Below, piece after piece: positions 18,601 to 30,888 of a stretch of DNA of 64,000 bases. The notes under the pieces are model-generated. The model did no database searches. It was not told the DNA's origin and saw only the letters and a program-made list of their open reading frames with translations. A program made the position numbers and the translations under genes. This DNA is from Ascaris suum (taxonomy: Eukaryota; Nematoda; Chromadorea; Rhabditida; Ascarididae): assembly GCA_013433145.1 (NCBI GenBank), contig CM024183.1, forward strand, positions 1,329,501 through 1,393,500, in the 5' to 3' direction. Numbering within the stretch: position 1 is the stretch's first letter; every line of letters begins with the position of its first letter.

Positions 18601-20406
18601 ACTATATTACTGTATGTTGTATAAAAATGAATACATATCAACTAATTGGTTGATGTTCTATAGTTGATATTTAATTCTTAATTAATTCCTTCAAATAAAA
18701 ATGATTGTATCAAAAATATAAATCATTAAATAAAATTATTTTGGATGAATAAATATGAAATTTTTGAAAATTTCTGAATATTTAATGCTAATTGTCATAG
18801 TGAATAAATACAATAATAGAAAAAAAAAGGAATAAATGAAGTACCATACCCTTCACCTCGATCGCCATGTTTTGCAGCATTTATTAAGCGAATAAGATCA
18901 ACATAAGGGAAAACCTGATGAGGTGTGGAAATACTCTCTAAAAATTTTCGCCATGGAGAGCCCGCATGAGACGCCTATAAATGCAAAAATACAGGGGGGG
19001 GGGGGGGAATTTTCTATCCATCATTTATAAAATTTTAAGCAAAAAAAAATGAGAAAAATAAATAAATTTAATAGTTTCGAAGATTATATAATTAAAACAT
19101 GTATCGACGATATCTTAGAATAAATAGAAGAGGTTTATTCAAGACGATCTAAGGGTGTAGTACTAAAATGCTCAAAAAATAAGCCTTGGAATCGCCTTAA
19201 GTTGGAATCCTCATCATTTGCGAGCTCATCTTGGATAGTCCTCCATATTATTCTTTAGCTAACACTGCAATTATTATATTTTTATTAATTTGTGTTATTA
19301 TTATTTTTGTTATGAAAATTGCAAATAAAAGTAAATATCGATTGGTACTAGTACAGCAAATAGTAATTTAGAATAGAAAGTTTTTTTTTTTTTTGCAGAA
19401 AACCATCAAAAATTTCGACAAAAATAAATCAAATTACTAAAATTTTGCATAAATATCGTAAATATTGATCTATGTTGAAGAGTTAAGGAAAATTCTTCTT
19501 TGAAAAAATATTCTAAAAATTTCGCCGTTCTAAGTACTTGAATACTTAAATACTTAAATACTTAAAAATTACTTAAAAATACTTAAAAATATTTGAAAAA
19601 AAACTTTAAATAGTCCTAAGTCGGATTCATCCTAATATTCGTCTATTATCCTAAGAGTTTCATTTTATTTTTAATTACATTTCGTGAAGTGTCGATTAAC
19701 TTCAAGCGTATTTTTCAATAGATCATTACTTCTTTGAAGTTAAAAATAAACCGCAAAAGTATTTCTTTTTGTACTTAATAATTTCCTTTTCTATAGTTAA
19801 TAATTGAAAAATAAATGATTTAAATAATTAGCAATAAACAGAGAATTTAAATACGAACATTTGGAATAACCTCGGCGATACATCTGAGAAGAGCCTTCTT
19901 TCCAAGAAGACCCGTTTGTTGCACATCCGCCGATCTGAACGCACATCTTAATTGACGAATTGATTCAAGAGTGAGTGAATGCACTGATCGATGTAATCCT
20001 TCGATCACTGAAAATATTTACAATCAATCAATGTTGGACGACTCTACAAGTTTACCCGTTTTTTTTTCAATAGTTACACTCACTGGAAAGTAATTCGGAG
20101 TCAACAGTTTGAATTTCGGAACTCATTGGAATTGGAGTCACCTTATTTTTCCGAAATTATCCATTACTGGTGTCAATGATTTAGGAAGATCACCGAGATG
20201 AAGTTTGCTACGAACAACGAAAATGTTGTTCTTTTTTTTTCAAAGCAACAACTTACAAAACATTTCCTAAATAATTTCGAAAATACTTCAACTATCCGAG
20301 CGCTATCAACGATAGGTTACATGGAGGTGTAATACCTATTACAGTATGCCTTTCTACCTGATTGTTCTCCTCCCTCTTCATCATGTTCGTGGTTCACAAT
20401 GATCAT
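15657..20406 (-). CDS. Unrecognised 236-aa protein with EF-hand-like helices
   Basis: Six exons: 20406-20358, 20007-19871, 18974-18850, 17803-17489, 16459-16401 and 15682-15657. All junction phases agree and the sum is 237 codons including TAA. The second exon could instead end at 19859, also in phase. Residues about 25-60 read like a degenerate EF-hand helix-loop-helix (RCAFRSADVQQTGLLGKKA). They have D at loop position 1 and G at position 6 but lack most calcium ligands. A second helical pair follows (HQVFPYVDLIRLINAAKHGD), then a long helical segment (about 105-205). The tail is acidic, with two Trp (SKWSDKQWEEF) and a KSDDEE end. This looks like a soluble helical adaptor. I do not recognise the family and infer no reaction. 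The start at ATG 20406 is tentative because an upstream in-frame stop precedes it; an unseen 5' exon is possible. Confidence 0.65.
15822..15838. repeat. Poly-G run, 17 bp
   Basis: An uninterrupted G run in an intron of the EF-hand-like gene. It belongs to the series of G/C homopolymers described in the findings. Confidence 0.95.
18053..18132. repeat. Perfect 40-bp tandem duplication
   Basis: Two identical copies (18053-18092 and 18093-18132) of a segment containing TTTCAGTATATTTGTTGATA. It lies in an intron of the EF-hand-like gene. The identity of the copies implies a recent duplication. Confidence 0.95.
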
Positions 20407-22726
20407 AGCAAAGAAAAGACCAGCTCACCTGGTAATCTATGAGGTATCTGTACGATAGATGGGTTGTATTGTGATTGTATATAATTAGAGCTAGACGATT
20501 CATTACTGCACATATGATCATGATTTCACTAGACGTGCCAATATAGAATGTGCCGCTTCCAGTACATTTAAACGGCGTGCGCAATAGAATCGATCTTCAA
20601 TGTGTGAACTATTTGCGTCACCTGGATACGAATCATGTGTTCATTAAACACCTTTCATACACCTTCTAATCAAAAAAAAAAAAAACCACTTCAACTTATT
20701 TCTTAATTCAAATATCTTAATGACGATCATACTCGTTGATAGTGCTTTCAAACTATATATATCCGCATAAATTCATAAGAATAACCTATTTAAAACGTAT
20801 CGAAAAATTTTTTAATATGATCGAAATTGAAGCATTAAAGTCGTATTTACCCTCTGATATAGTAATTCAGTATAAGTATAAACAATATAATAACATTAAG
20901 TAAAAAATTTTTTTTCATTATTCAGATCTTTTATACAACACAAGATGATATCCAGCAGACACCTGCTTAAATCGCATTGTTTGAATATTGTTGTCTAAGC
21001 GTTACCTGGGATACACCTTATGAACGTACATGCGGATGCTCTAGACTTAGATACTCAAATGTTGGCTTGCTTTATAGCTACGGTACATTAATCAGGACGT
21101 TTCACATGGGCGAGAAAACGTTATTATCACAGATACACCCTTAATGTCGCCATCCGAATTCCGTCGCTAAACTCCAGCGGAATCCCGATGTCGGAGCTCC
21201 GGTCGAGTCCTAACGCCGGAATTCCAATTCCGGAATTTTCTACCAGAACTAAGAGGCGAACTATCACAAACATTGTAGAAATCGTTTCATTTTTTTACCA
21301 GCTTCTTTATACTGGTTGCATTTCGTTGCAGATATAATTCCGTTTACATATAGGTTAAAAACAAATGGAAAATCATACCGCAGGAAGTACTCTTGATGGA
21401 AGCAGGAGTACGGAAGCAGGGGTATTAATTTGTTGAAATGAAGAGTTGGGGGGAGGCAGGAGAAGGGATAAGAGGGCGGATGAGAGGGTGTTAGTGCTGA
21501 ATAATTTGTTTATTCGATCCACGGGGTCAAAATATTATTTTCTTTTTGTGTTAAAATTACGTGACCTCACGCTCTTTTTTCTTACAAGTATACCCCTCTC
21601 CTGCACACTGAACAGCTCACTGGAGCGATTCATCATTGACCTTCAAGGATATCAAAGATACGCAACGCATATTGCAATCTTAACAACGCAATACAATTTA
21701 TGAGCTGCAAAGCATTTGCAAAACAGCATTGCAAAACGTAACGATGGCCATTGTATACTGTTTTTACCTGGAAGCTTGACGACTCTCCAGGTGTTTATTT
21801 ATTTATTCTCTACATAAACCTCATTTTCTTGGTGTTAAGTTTCGGCTTCACCGATTCAGGTAATACTGATATCGGATTATACCATTTGTTGACCCATAGA
21901 ATTGCCTATTTAGATATGCCAATGATCGTTTGTCTTTTTTTCTCTTTTGCACTAATTTGAAGAAAATTTATACTTTGCTATGCAATCAACTTTAGCCAAT
22001 TTACAAAAATGTTAAAATTTATACATGTTTGATCGATTTTTCTAAATGTTGCAAAATTTTCTAATCGATTATTTTATCTTTTTTCGATGATATATTTATT
22101 CTTATTTTTATTAAATGCATTAAGTGGTTTAAAATAAAAAAAATTAAATTTCCAACATTATAATCACTTTTATCATTTTTACAATTATTTTCGAAATTTT
22201 CCGCTTATCACTGATTGTAATATATTTTAAAGTGATAAAAAAACTTCACAAAATTTTAGAAATATTTTCGAAATGCTTTCTGAATGACCGATATCTCTCT
22301 AGCATCATTTTCATCTTCCTTGCTGCATTACCTTCTCCTACCTGGATTTTTATAATTAGTCGACCACATAACCTATAGCATACCTGTTTTGAAATGGCTA
22401 AAACTAATGCAACTAATGCAATATCCTCATCGCTATGCTCAAATACCTAATGCAACTCAATCGTATTTATTGAGTAGATGCAGTAATCAAAAAAAAAATC
22501 AGTAAAAATGAAATCCTATTCGATTCACTATATATATCATACAATTAAATAATAGATCTTGAAGAAAAAAAACAATCACTGCATACTCTTCTTCGCAAAT
22601 TACAATGAAATAGACAACCACATGAATATAATATACGATTGTGCAAATAATGACTACAAAAAATGAAACAAGAAGCTTTTTTATGAATGAGCTTCTAACT
22701 GCTGTCTAGGCGCTTTCTTCATCGTG

Positions 22727-22803
<77 letters not shown>

Positions 22804-23578
22804 ACTAAAACTAATCGACACAGTCAGCAATATTCGTCTAATAAGATCGAGCATCAAAATTCCATTCAACACCTTCATATTTTCCAACCGATAAAAAAAT
22901 TATACAATTCCACTGTAGAGTCGAAAAATTTGCATATTCACAAACGTACCAACTCCAACAACATATGCAAATTAAACGCCAGTTTTCCTTCACTCATTAA
23001 TAAAATCGAGATATAATCGAATACTCGCAAATATATTTAAAGAACATTCGTAACCGTTAATTCGAACATAGAAATTGCTCTTAGGTTAAAAGCAAAAAAA
23101 AGAAACGCTGTATAAATAATTCGATTCTTAAAAAATTATAGAGGGCAATAGAAAAAAGTTGATTTAGAAGAAAAAAAGATGAGCAAAACCCAATCGATGT
23201 AGAAAAGTGCTCTCAACATAAAACTAAAATTGAGCAACAAAAAAAAAACGGTCATCGAGCAAAAACGCAAATTGTGCCGAACACCGATCACATCATCATT
23301 CAAAGCAGTCCCATCTCCCCTCGATCAATCAATAAAATGACATATAGGAGTCTTTTCTAAAATTTATCGGTGCTCTCAAGAGAAACCCATGGGTTTATTA
23401 AAAATCGGCACAGTAAATCACTTATAGTCCCATACGTTTCAAATAGTATTAATGATATCCGGAAGGAAAAGTTCATCCGCCGGATAGGTCTCAACATTCT
23501 AAATGAGATCATTCTCGATGAGTTTCCATTCCCCTTTATTTTCTCCCCTTTATTATATGCACAAATTAAAAAAATAAC
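20407..23578. other. Mostly intergenic; one isolated exon-like segment
   Basis: This lies between the C3orf33-like gene and the EF-hand-like gene. It contains a degenerate CCGGAATTC-rich tandem cluster (21160-21245) and a (TA)n array (22730-22800). It also contains one 63-nt segment at 22446-22384 (minus) bounded by a good acceptor (GCATTAG) and donor (GTATGC). That segment encodes VFEHSDEDIALVALVLAISK plus Q, phase 0/0. It could be a 5' exon of the EF-hand-like gene, but its phase does not fit the exon at 20358, so I leave it unassigned. Two AATAAA signals at 23535-23554 belong to the C3orf33-like gene. Confidence 0.45.
22730..22800. repeat. (TA)n microsatellite, about 70 bp
   Basis: Pure alternating TA over about 35 repeats. 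Confidence 0.95.
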
Positions 23579-26500
23579 CTAACGCCTACTAATCTTTTGC
23601 TTCGCATTATTATATAGAAGAGTCATCTTGTCGACCGCAACACCAAAAACACGATATAAATGGAGCAGATAGCCACAAAAAACGATCAACCCCTGATAGG
23701 CTTGTTGCGAGAGACGATACCCACTCAGTGCCATGTCTTTGCCAACCATACCAACCAATACCTGCAAATTATTCCACTTTTTTGCTGCAATAACCACTAA
23801 TAAAAATCCACTAGTAAACCACGCTGAAGATATTACCTATAAGGCAATTCATTTTGGGAGCAAAAATTATAGAAAGAGCAGAGACGGTACTTGTTCTTCC
23901 GGTATAATTCGTACCTGCTATATTATAACTATCCATAATCGTATCCGCTTATCTACCCATCTATATCCTGAATTAGAATCTAACAAATTAACTGCCTTGC
24001 CAATCAAATGTATATATTAAATAAGAATAGAGCAGCGACCACTGATTCGAACACAAATACAGTAAACAGATTGGTGGACATTTTCAAAGATCCCAATAGA
24101 GTGGTCAGTGGTCAGTGGTCAAGTTACACGTCAATTTTTAATGAGTTTCCACTTGTGATGGTATCCAAGGTGATCACTTTAACCTCTCTAAAAGAAAAAA
24201 AAACCGAAGGAGTTCGATTCAGCTTTACCAACTTAATTCTTAGTTGATAAATAAAATATATTGAAAGGATAAAGAAATGCAAACCGCGAATCGCGCAATT
24301 GCCGACGATTTGACCATTTGTGTGAACTGCGAGGGGTATGCTGCAACGGACTCCACCCACGTATCTCGCTGCCATACTCCGACTCCACGTCGTTCCGCTA
24401 CCTGAACGGGCATCCTAATAATCATGCCCAATCAGATCATCCGATTTCATATTATTAAGTATAAATGTGTGGACTAAGCAATGAGACAAGTAGCTGAGGT
24501 CCGAAACGATAAGTGTCCAATGAAAAAATGGTAGAGATTATAAGGTACGATTGTTCTTCCAAGTCGTGTTTTTACTCAATTTTTGATTTCTGTACAGTTA
24601 AACTACTCGGAATTTCAAGTCAGCCCATCCGGAAACCAATAATTCATGGATTTTCCCTCACCAAAATACAAATAAACAAGAATAAAATTCCACTCATCAT
24701 CTATAGTCAAGCAGAAAGTCGGAAAGTTTGTTTTTTTTTTGGAAAATATTTTGTAAACTTTTCAAATAATATGATGAAAACCAATAAGAATGTAAACCTT
24801 TTCGGACATTAGTAGTCGCGACACGAGTCTCGAATAAGCTGGAATCGTCTGGAGAGCATGCATGTGCTCAGTCTGGCTCAATGCCGGTACCTTCGCGTAC
24901 CCCTTACGGACTAACTCAACGTTGAGGTTCGTATGGAAAAATGCATTCTGCAAATTTTATACGCTCGCCTAATAATCAAATAGAATTACAGATATATCGA
25001 CGAGGAAGGAGAGAAGTGGATACGGAATTTGTGACACGATAAACTTCACCTCTTCATCGTTTCATTTGAACAGGAAATGAATTTCTCCGGGTTTTTATAT
25101 TTCGCAGTTTTTCCTAGCGAAAAAAAATGTAAAAAATCGTAATTTCTCACTCTACTCTCACAAACTTCGCTCAGCTTCCTTGTTTTCCAGGAAAATCCTC
25201 TCCGGAACCACGTCCGGTTACCTTATCGTTATTCGAAAGTTCCACAAAAGCCCACAGTTGAAATCGATAATTTTAGCCCTACCAGCCGATCCAACATCAT
25301 TCAGTATAAATGGATATCTTAATAAAAATTTAAAAAAAGCCCAATAAATTTTCTAATTTGTTCCTTTCGATTCTTCTCCTTCAAAACATTAAATACGACC
25401 CTATCCATCTCTTTCGTTCTCTAATTAAAATCAGGCGACTGAGTGTTAAAAAGACACCAAAGCACTTATAGAATTTCTTAAGAATCGAACTTCTGACAAC
25501 TTAATTAATAATTACCACTCACCTCAGGTAATACTATTAATGATGCAACCTTATTACCACCTTGCAATACTATTAATTCTTGCAGCAATATTATTACTCA
25601 AAAATTCTAAAAGAAGCTTTAAAAATTGCTCAATATTGCAGTACGCATTCAATGATGAGTTCACCTTTTTAAGGGTAATATCCGCATCGATTATATCAGA
25701 TTGGTCATCGATCGGCTTCACTACTGTGAAGATGACCTCCTTATCTCGCAGCCTCAAATCTTTCGTGAGGAAATCGGCACCTGCTGGCGAAATATTAACT
25801 CCGGCGAGCCGAACACTTAGTGGAGTGGGCTGCAACATATAACCTCATCAAATCATGACTTTAAAAAATCCTTATAATGCTCACAACTATGGTAAAAGGT
25901 CTTGAAGAAAGCGGTCATCAGTTCTCAAAAAACAACCTTGAAAATGCCTCGAGCTGGGTCTATCCCTTATGTATGTTTAGCGCATTCCTCCTTTAAAAAC
26001 GCAAAGCTTCTTAGCACTAACAGTGTCGTTGATACATCAAAAAAGCGGTTTTTTAAAGCTTTGCGATGACTGATGAACAAAGACGATAGCTATGTAACTT
26101 TTCGTTGTTTACTGTTTAATTCAAAACACTTTCAAACTGGCGAGCATAGCCGCATCCTAATATCAAAGCGCAATGATATGAGGCTTTAATTTTCTACGAC
26201 CGGAAGTCAGAAAGGCTAATGTGCCAAATGCGATATAAACAAAAGTACGGACAGTAAACATCCCTCTTTCCCCCACTTTCCTCCCATCCAACAGATGAGA
26301 CAGACAACAGACAGACGTCTACAGTACAGCCAACAAGTTTTGTAGAACATAAGAAATTTCTCGATGCTATGCGAGGCAAAACTCCAGTTCATTAGCAAAC
26401 TATGAAGATTCCTTCAGTCAATTCCTCCCTTCACATCTTTCCATCATCCCCACCCCCCCCCCCGTCTCTTATCTCTATTTATATTTACTAATATCTAAAT

Positions 26501-28688
26501 AAATAAAAGGTGCTGAGGAAGGAGCTTGACAAATTGCCCGTAAAATTCCAACACTTCATATTATCAACCGTCTCTGTTAAGGTAAAACAGCGGTTGGAAA
26601 GAAACAACTCCATCGAAAAATCCTTAAATTAAATATGAAAGAAATCAAAGACACTTAAAAGATAGCTGATAAAGTGAGGATGATTGGTCGAAAGAAGCAC
26701 TAACCTTGGTAGTTCTCCGGAAAGATAAAATGCGTGGAATTTGAATCATTGGTTGGTGCTCTACCTTAAGTACTCCAGACGGAAGCACTTCCCGAACTTT
26801 GCCTCTAAGTTTCAGCTCTTTCTTCACGATCTCATCGGGTATATGTGCCGCCTTGTCGAATCGTACAAACTATAAAGCACTTACAACATTTTAACATTCA
26901 ATCAAAAGCATTCTTTCAATTGAATCGAAGTTTAATGGTTCGTTTGCAACGAAGTTTAAACCATTGACATACCATCCGACTAAGCGACAACCCTTCTTCT
27001 GTCACTCGAAAGTGCCAGAATATTAAGGATTCGGCAAATAGGTTTTACTTAGAATAAAGCTTTGTAGGTTTGAAATAATCAATTTGCCATCGATTTAACA
27101 CCTTATTAATGAAATAATTTTTTATTCAATGCATTTGACTCCCCCTTATAAATCCAATCACAATACCACAAAATAATAAAACCCTCCACCTTAAAAAAAA
27201 TACGACAGACTTTTCAACAATTCAAAACGAAACATAACGACCCAAACTACTACTGCCATATTAGTTGCATTCTTTCATACTCAGCATCTCTACTCCACAT
27301 AAATTAGACATCAAAATTTTCACGTTTCAATGCGAAGGAGGATTGGGAATGGCAGCTAATGAACGCGTTTGACTCCGTTAAACAGAAGAAAGCCAAGAAA
27401 ACCAGCATCTAATGTGGTAAAAAGGACGCATTCTGTTGCAAGTGTCACCTATCCTTTTAGGTCCTTGTCCCAATATACCTTAAAGGTTTGCCCTATTCCG
27501 CAATTTACACCTGTTGTTGGGGCTCACGATAAGCGCTGATAACGGTAACCTTGCATTGTGGCACAGATGATATGTGTTTACAGCAACCACACATGTGATA
27601 GGATGGTATAGGAATAAGACCGGTCATCTGCGGTTCTAATGCGTTAAACCGGGTGAGTCAAGAATGTGAGAAGAGGGCTATTCTAAAATGTGACCATTGG
27701 TCATCTGTGGACTTGCTTTTGTAAAAGCTAGCGATATCAAAAAATAAATAAAAAAATAAATAAATAAATAAATAAAAATAAAAATAAATTAAATAAATAA
27801 ATAAACATCAAAATCAAGAAAACAGCACTGAACTAACCAATCTAGAGTGTCGAAAAAAGAGCGCCAAACCGACAAGGCCCGTTCCAATGATTGTACCCTT
27901 AAACAATAAAAAAAACTACTTTTAATTCCACCTCTTAGGAGATTAATGCATACAATCATTTATTTTTTTAAGCATAAATTTCATTTATTTTATAATTTGT
28001 CGGCTATTAGCAGTAAATTTTAATTAAAGCAGAATATGCACTAAGTGTCTTTTTAATGGATGATTTACCAGTAAATTTTTGAAAAAAATTCAAACCACAA
28101 CAAGCAGGTAAATGAAGGGAACACAAATAAATACTTCAACTAGGTTAAACAAAGATTACCCATTGAATTCGACTCCCCCTCCCTCATCCCTCGTTATCCT
28201 CTCTCAAGTCATTATCAAATAACGCTCGTAGCCTCAGATCTCCCCTCGCCCCATACACCCACAAAAAACCTGACAGTCCTGAAATCCATACAACTGGAAA
28301 TCAAAGCGAACAGGATGCTAGGCTTTATGACCAACCTTCCATTTGGCGCATATTTATTACAGCCTTACCATGCCCTTTCCATTTATCTACTTCGGTTTTA
28401 TCGGAGTCGAATAAGTTGCTGAGGCTCCAGAAAAGAGCTAGGTTATGAGATCTCGACTCCGCAATAACGTAACACAGCTGACCAAAAAAGCAACATTCTA
28501 ATATATACGACAATATTATAAATGATAACCTCTACCTCCACAACTACTTAGATTAGACGATGGATAACATTCAGAAAACATGCCCTGACTATGAAGGCGG
28601 AGTACCTGTCGATCGGGTCCACCTGCACAACTCGTCTCTCCTCACTTGGCGTAACTTTCATGACTTCCACTCCTTCTGTATCACCCAT
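23579..28688 (-). CDS. C3orf33-like protein: membrane-anchored, SNase-fold-like, about 301 aa
   Basis: Seven exons: 28688-28623, 27897-27838, 26869-26705, 25829-25665, 24947-24798, 24401-24285 and 23761-23579. All junctions are phase 0, giving 302 codons including TAG. Human C3orf33 is about 294 aa and similar in layout. Exon 2 is a membrane segment (GTIIGTGLVGLALFF). It is followed by a beta-rich region with KLRGKVREVLPSGVLKVEHQ (about 62-81), RLAGVNISPAG (103-113) and NLNVELVRKGYAKV (159-172). Next come a helix and the RRGVGVW motif (206-212). These match, in order, the human LRGRL...LEIEHIPI, LVKLAGVELTETG, VNLNEEILRRGLG and KKGEGIW blocks as I know the family. The fold is related to staphylococcal nuclease, but I see no catalytic set. 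Human C3orf33 has been linked to signalling, but its role is poorly settled. Only exon 1 is uncertain, because its donor (CAG|GTGGAC) was chosen for phase. AATAAA occurs 25 nt past the stop. Confidence 0.85.
24101..24121. repeat. 7-bp tandem repeat, 3 copies
   Basis: GTGGTCA occurs three times in direct tandem, in the last intron of the C3orf33-like gene. Confidence 0.9.
27740..27805. repeat. (AAAT)n microsatellite
   Basis: An A-rich run of AAAT/AAATA units, about 65 bp, just downstream (minus sense) of the membrane-anchor exon of the C3orf33-like gene. Confidence 0.9.
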
Positions 28689-30360
28689 CCTGTAAATTTC
28701 CGTTTAAAATGACCAGCGCCCAACCCTTTATTAAATAACAAAATTTCCGCATGATCCAAACAAATGCAAGTTCCATCACCAGCAGACGCACCTTATCTCC
28801 CAGTTTATAAGCCCTCCTACCAAATATATGCCGATTCCTAGGATGGTGAATGGTATAATCACTACCTTGCCCTATAACGCTCCTTCAGGATAAACCGGAA
28901 ACCGTAGATTCCAGACCTTACAACCAATCAAGCACGATACTTTGAGAACGATTATGGAAACTCAACCTAGTAACTTAAGTCAAGGGGTCACCTCCTTCCG
29001 AAGAAAGCAACGACTGGGAACTAGGAAATTCCATGGCGTCCTGTTTTCTTTATAAGAAGGGGGAAGGTCGGGAAGAAGGAAGAATGGGGGATGGAGAACG
29101 AAGGGGCCGTAAGTTTGTGCACAAAATGGTGCTCGAATGATAGCGGAAGTCAAAATACCTTCTCGTAGATTCAGAAGAGCGAGATAACTATAAAACAAGT
29201 AATTAACAGCGGTTATGAATATATTTTAAGCTTCAAGCACCACAATAATGGTTTAAACATCTACCAACTATACCTCAAATATTCGTTTTAATGTTTTCCA
29301 ACACATCTTGTAAACTTCACGTGTCATTGATACCGGTCGACTGAGACCGACCTCAAGCCCACTCCTACCTACAAGCCTAACCTTTAGCCTCAGTTAAAGC
29401 CTAATTACTTCAGGCGACTGAGTTCAATCGATTGATGTTATTATAACATATGTTTTCATTGCATCAATTTTGATTTTAATTTCTGAGTACTGTTTATGGC
29501 ATCGACGTTTTTATTTCTAGTGAAATAATAAAGGTAACAAGCCACAAAGGTATCATAATAAAGCAGAGATCAACTTCAAGTTCATGACAACACCCTTGTG
29601 ACACTGCAACAATTAGTAAAATGAGAAAAACATATACTTCTATGACTAGCATGGCACGTGATCTTCGCTTTTGGACAGGGACCCTGGCAAGGAGGAATTC
29701 CCGACCTTCGGGATTCTCCTCGAAAAATCGACCTTCTCGGGGTGTTCTCGACTAAAGGCTCTTTTTAATGTGATTTAGGGTCCTTGACCCCAGACCGACC
29801 TCCCCGAGGAAGAAAGGGAGAATTTTCCACTGAAGGTCCCCGCTTCAACACTCCCTCTACGACGGATCCCCATTCGAGATCTTATATCCGCACCATATTA
29901 CCGACAACACGACTTGGTGACCATCTCCACCGTTGCAAAGAGATGATGTGAAACGTACCGTCAATTTTTTACACTCAAGGATAACACAACAACTTTTGAC
30001 AGCTTAAATGTTCGATCAGGAACGAACCCCTTCTAAACAACCACATCTCCGACTAACTAGTCGCAACTACATGACCTTTCCGCCCATCTCGATCTTGAAG
30101 TTCAAATCCAATAAAACCCAGCCAGCAGGTTTTCTCAACGAAAATCCCGCGCAATGTTTTACCGCTATGACAAGGATAGGGAAATCAACCCGTTAAAACC
30201 TCTCGGAAAAGGAAGTGGTGTGTGGGTTGATAAATTCGCACACAGCGGTACGCAAACATGTGGTTCAGCATGCACCATTCTCAACTACCAAATACCTCAG
30301 CACAGTGGCCGGATATCCATTCGTCCACCGGAATTGTGTTGTAATGTGGAAATTATTCAT
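28681..30360 (-). CDS. Possible small multi-exon gene, or extra exons of a neighbour; unresolved
   Basis: Four exon-like blocks have good splice sites: 30360-30296 (ATG 3 nt after a TTGCAG acceptor), 30164-30071, 29187-29159 and 28882-28792. In one frame they join with matching phases (2/2, 0/0, 2/2). Continued into 28689-28681, they give a 95-aa product with blocks TLRGIFVEKTCWLGFIGFEL and RHIFGRRAYKLGDK. Two things argue against a clean gene. Its stop would fall on the first codons of the C3orf33-like gene, sharing the same acceptor. And the block 28873-28792 is also open in another frame, encoding a hydrophobic segment (VVIIPFTILGIGIYLVGG). I recognise no family. Transcript evidence is needed to choose. 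Confidence 0.25.
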
Positions 30361-30888
30361 CCGCTGCAACATTTTTTGAAATTATTCATTACATGCTCAA
30401 GTTTTTGCATGCAACCTAACACCTGTACGCGCATTACAGGTACATAGGTCACCTTGGTGGGGTTTTATTTCACTCATATCTCCGAGCTATTGGACCTAAG
30501 TTAAGACCGACGTAGCTGTCTATGCACAATCCTTTAGTGCACCGTGCGGATAGAGCTCGAGTTCGAAGGGATTTATAAATGCATTCAGATAAACCAATAG
30601 CATTCAAGTGAACGAGCATTCAGGCGAATTCAGGTGAAAAGGTCGGAATTACAGGTATAGCACTATTTATGCAGATTACAGTATATTGTGAAATAATAGG
30701 ACACCGAGATCTAGATTCCTCCTTTTTTCCGGCCCGGTTACACAACATTCAGAGGAGACGAGGTACGCCTCGAACTTCGTTTACTCATAGTTCTAACTCT
30801 ATCATACTGGACTTACTTCAAGGAAAATACACCTCGGACATAGCTATCAAACAACCACACCTTACCATCAAAAAAAAGTGGAAGCTTA

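Noticed and set aside
28378..28471. Minus-strand frame with SHNLALFWSLSNLFDSDKTE, considered as an exon between 28606 and 27897
   Set aside because: The acceptor is poor and its donor phase does not fit the membrane-anchor exon of the C3orf33-like gene.
30154..30447. 97-codon plus-strand frame
   Set aside because: Lies opposite better-supported minus-strand exon-like blocks and has no splice partners.
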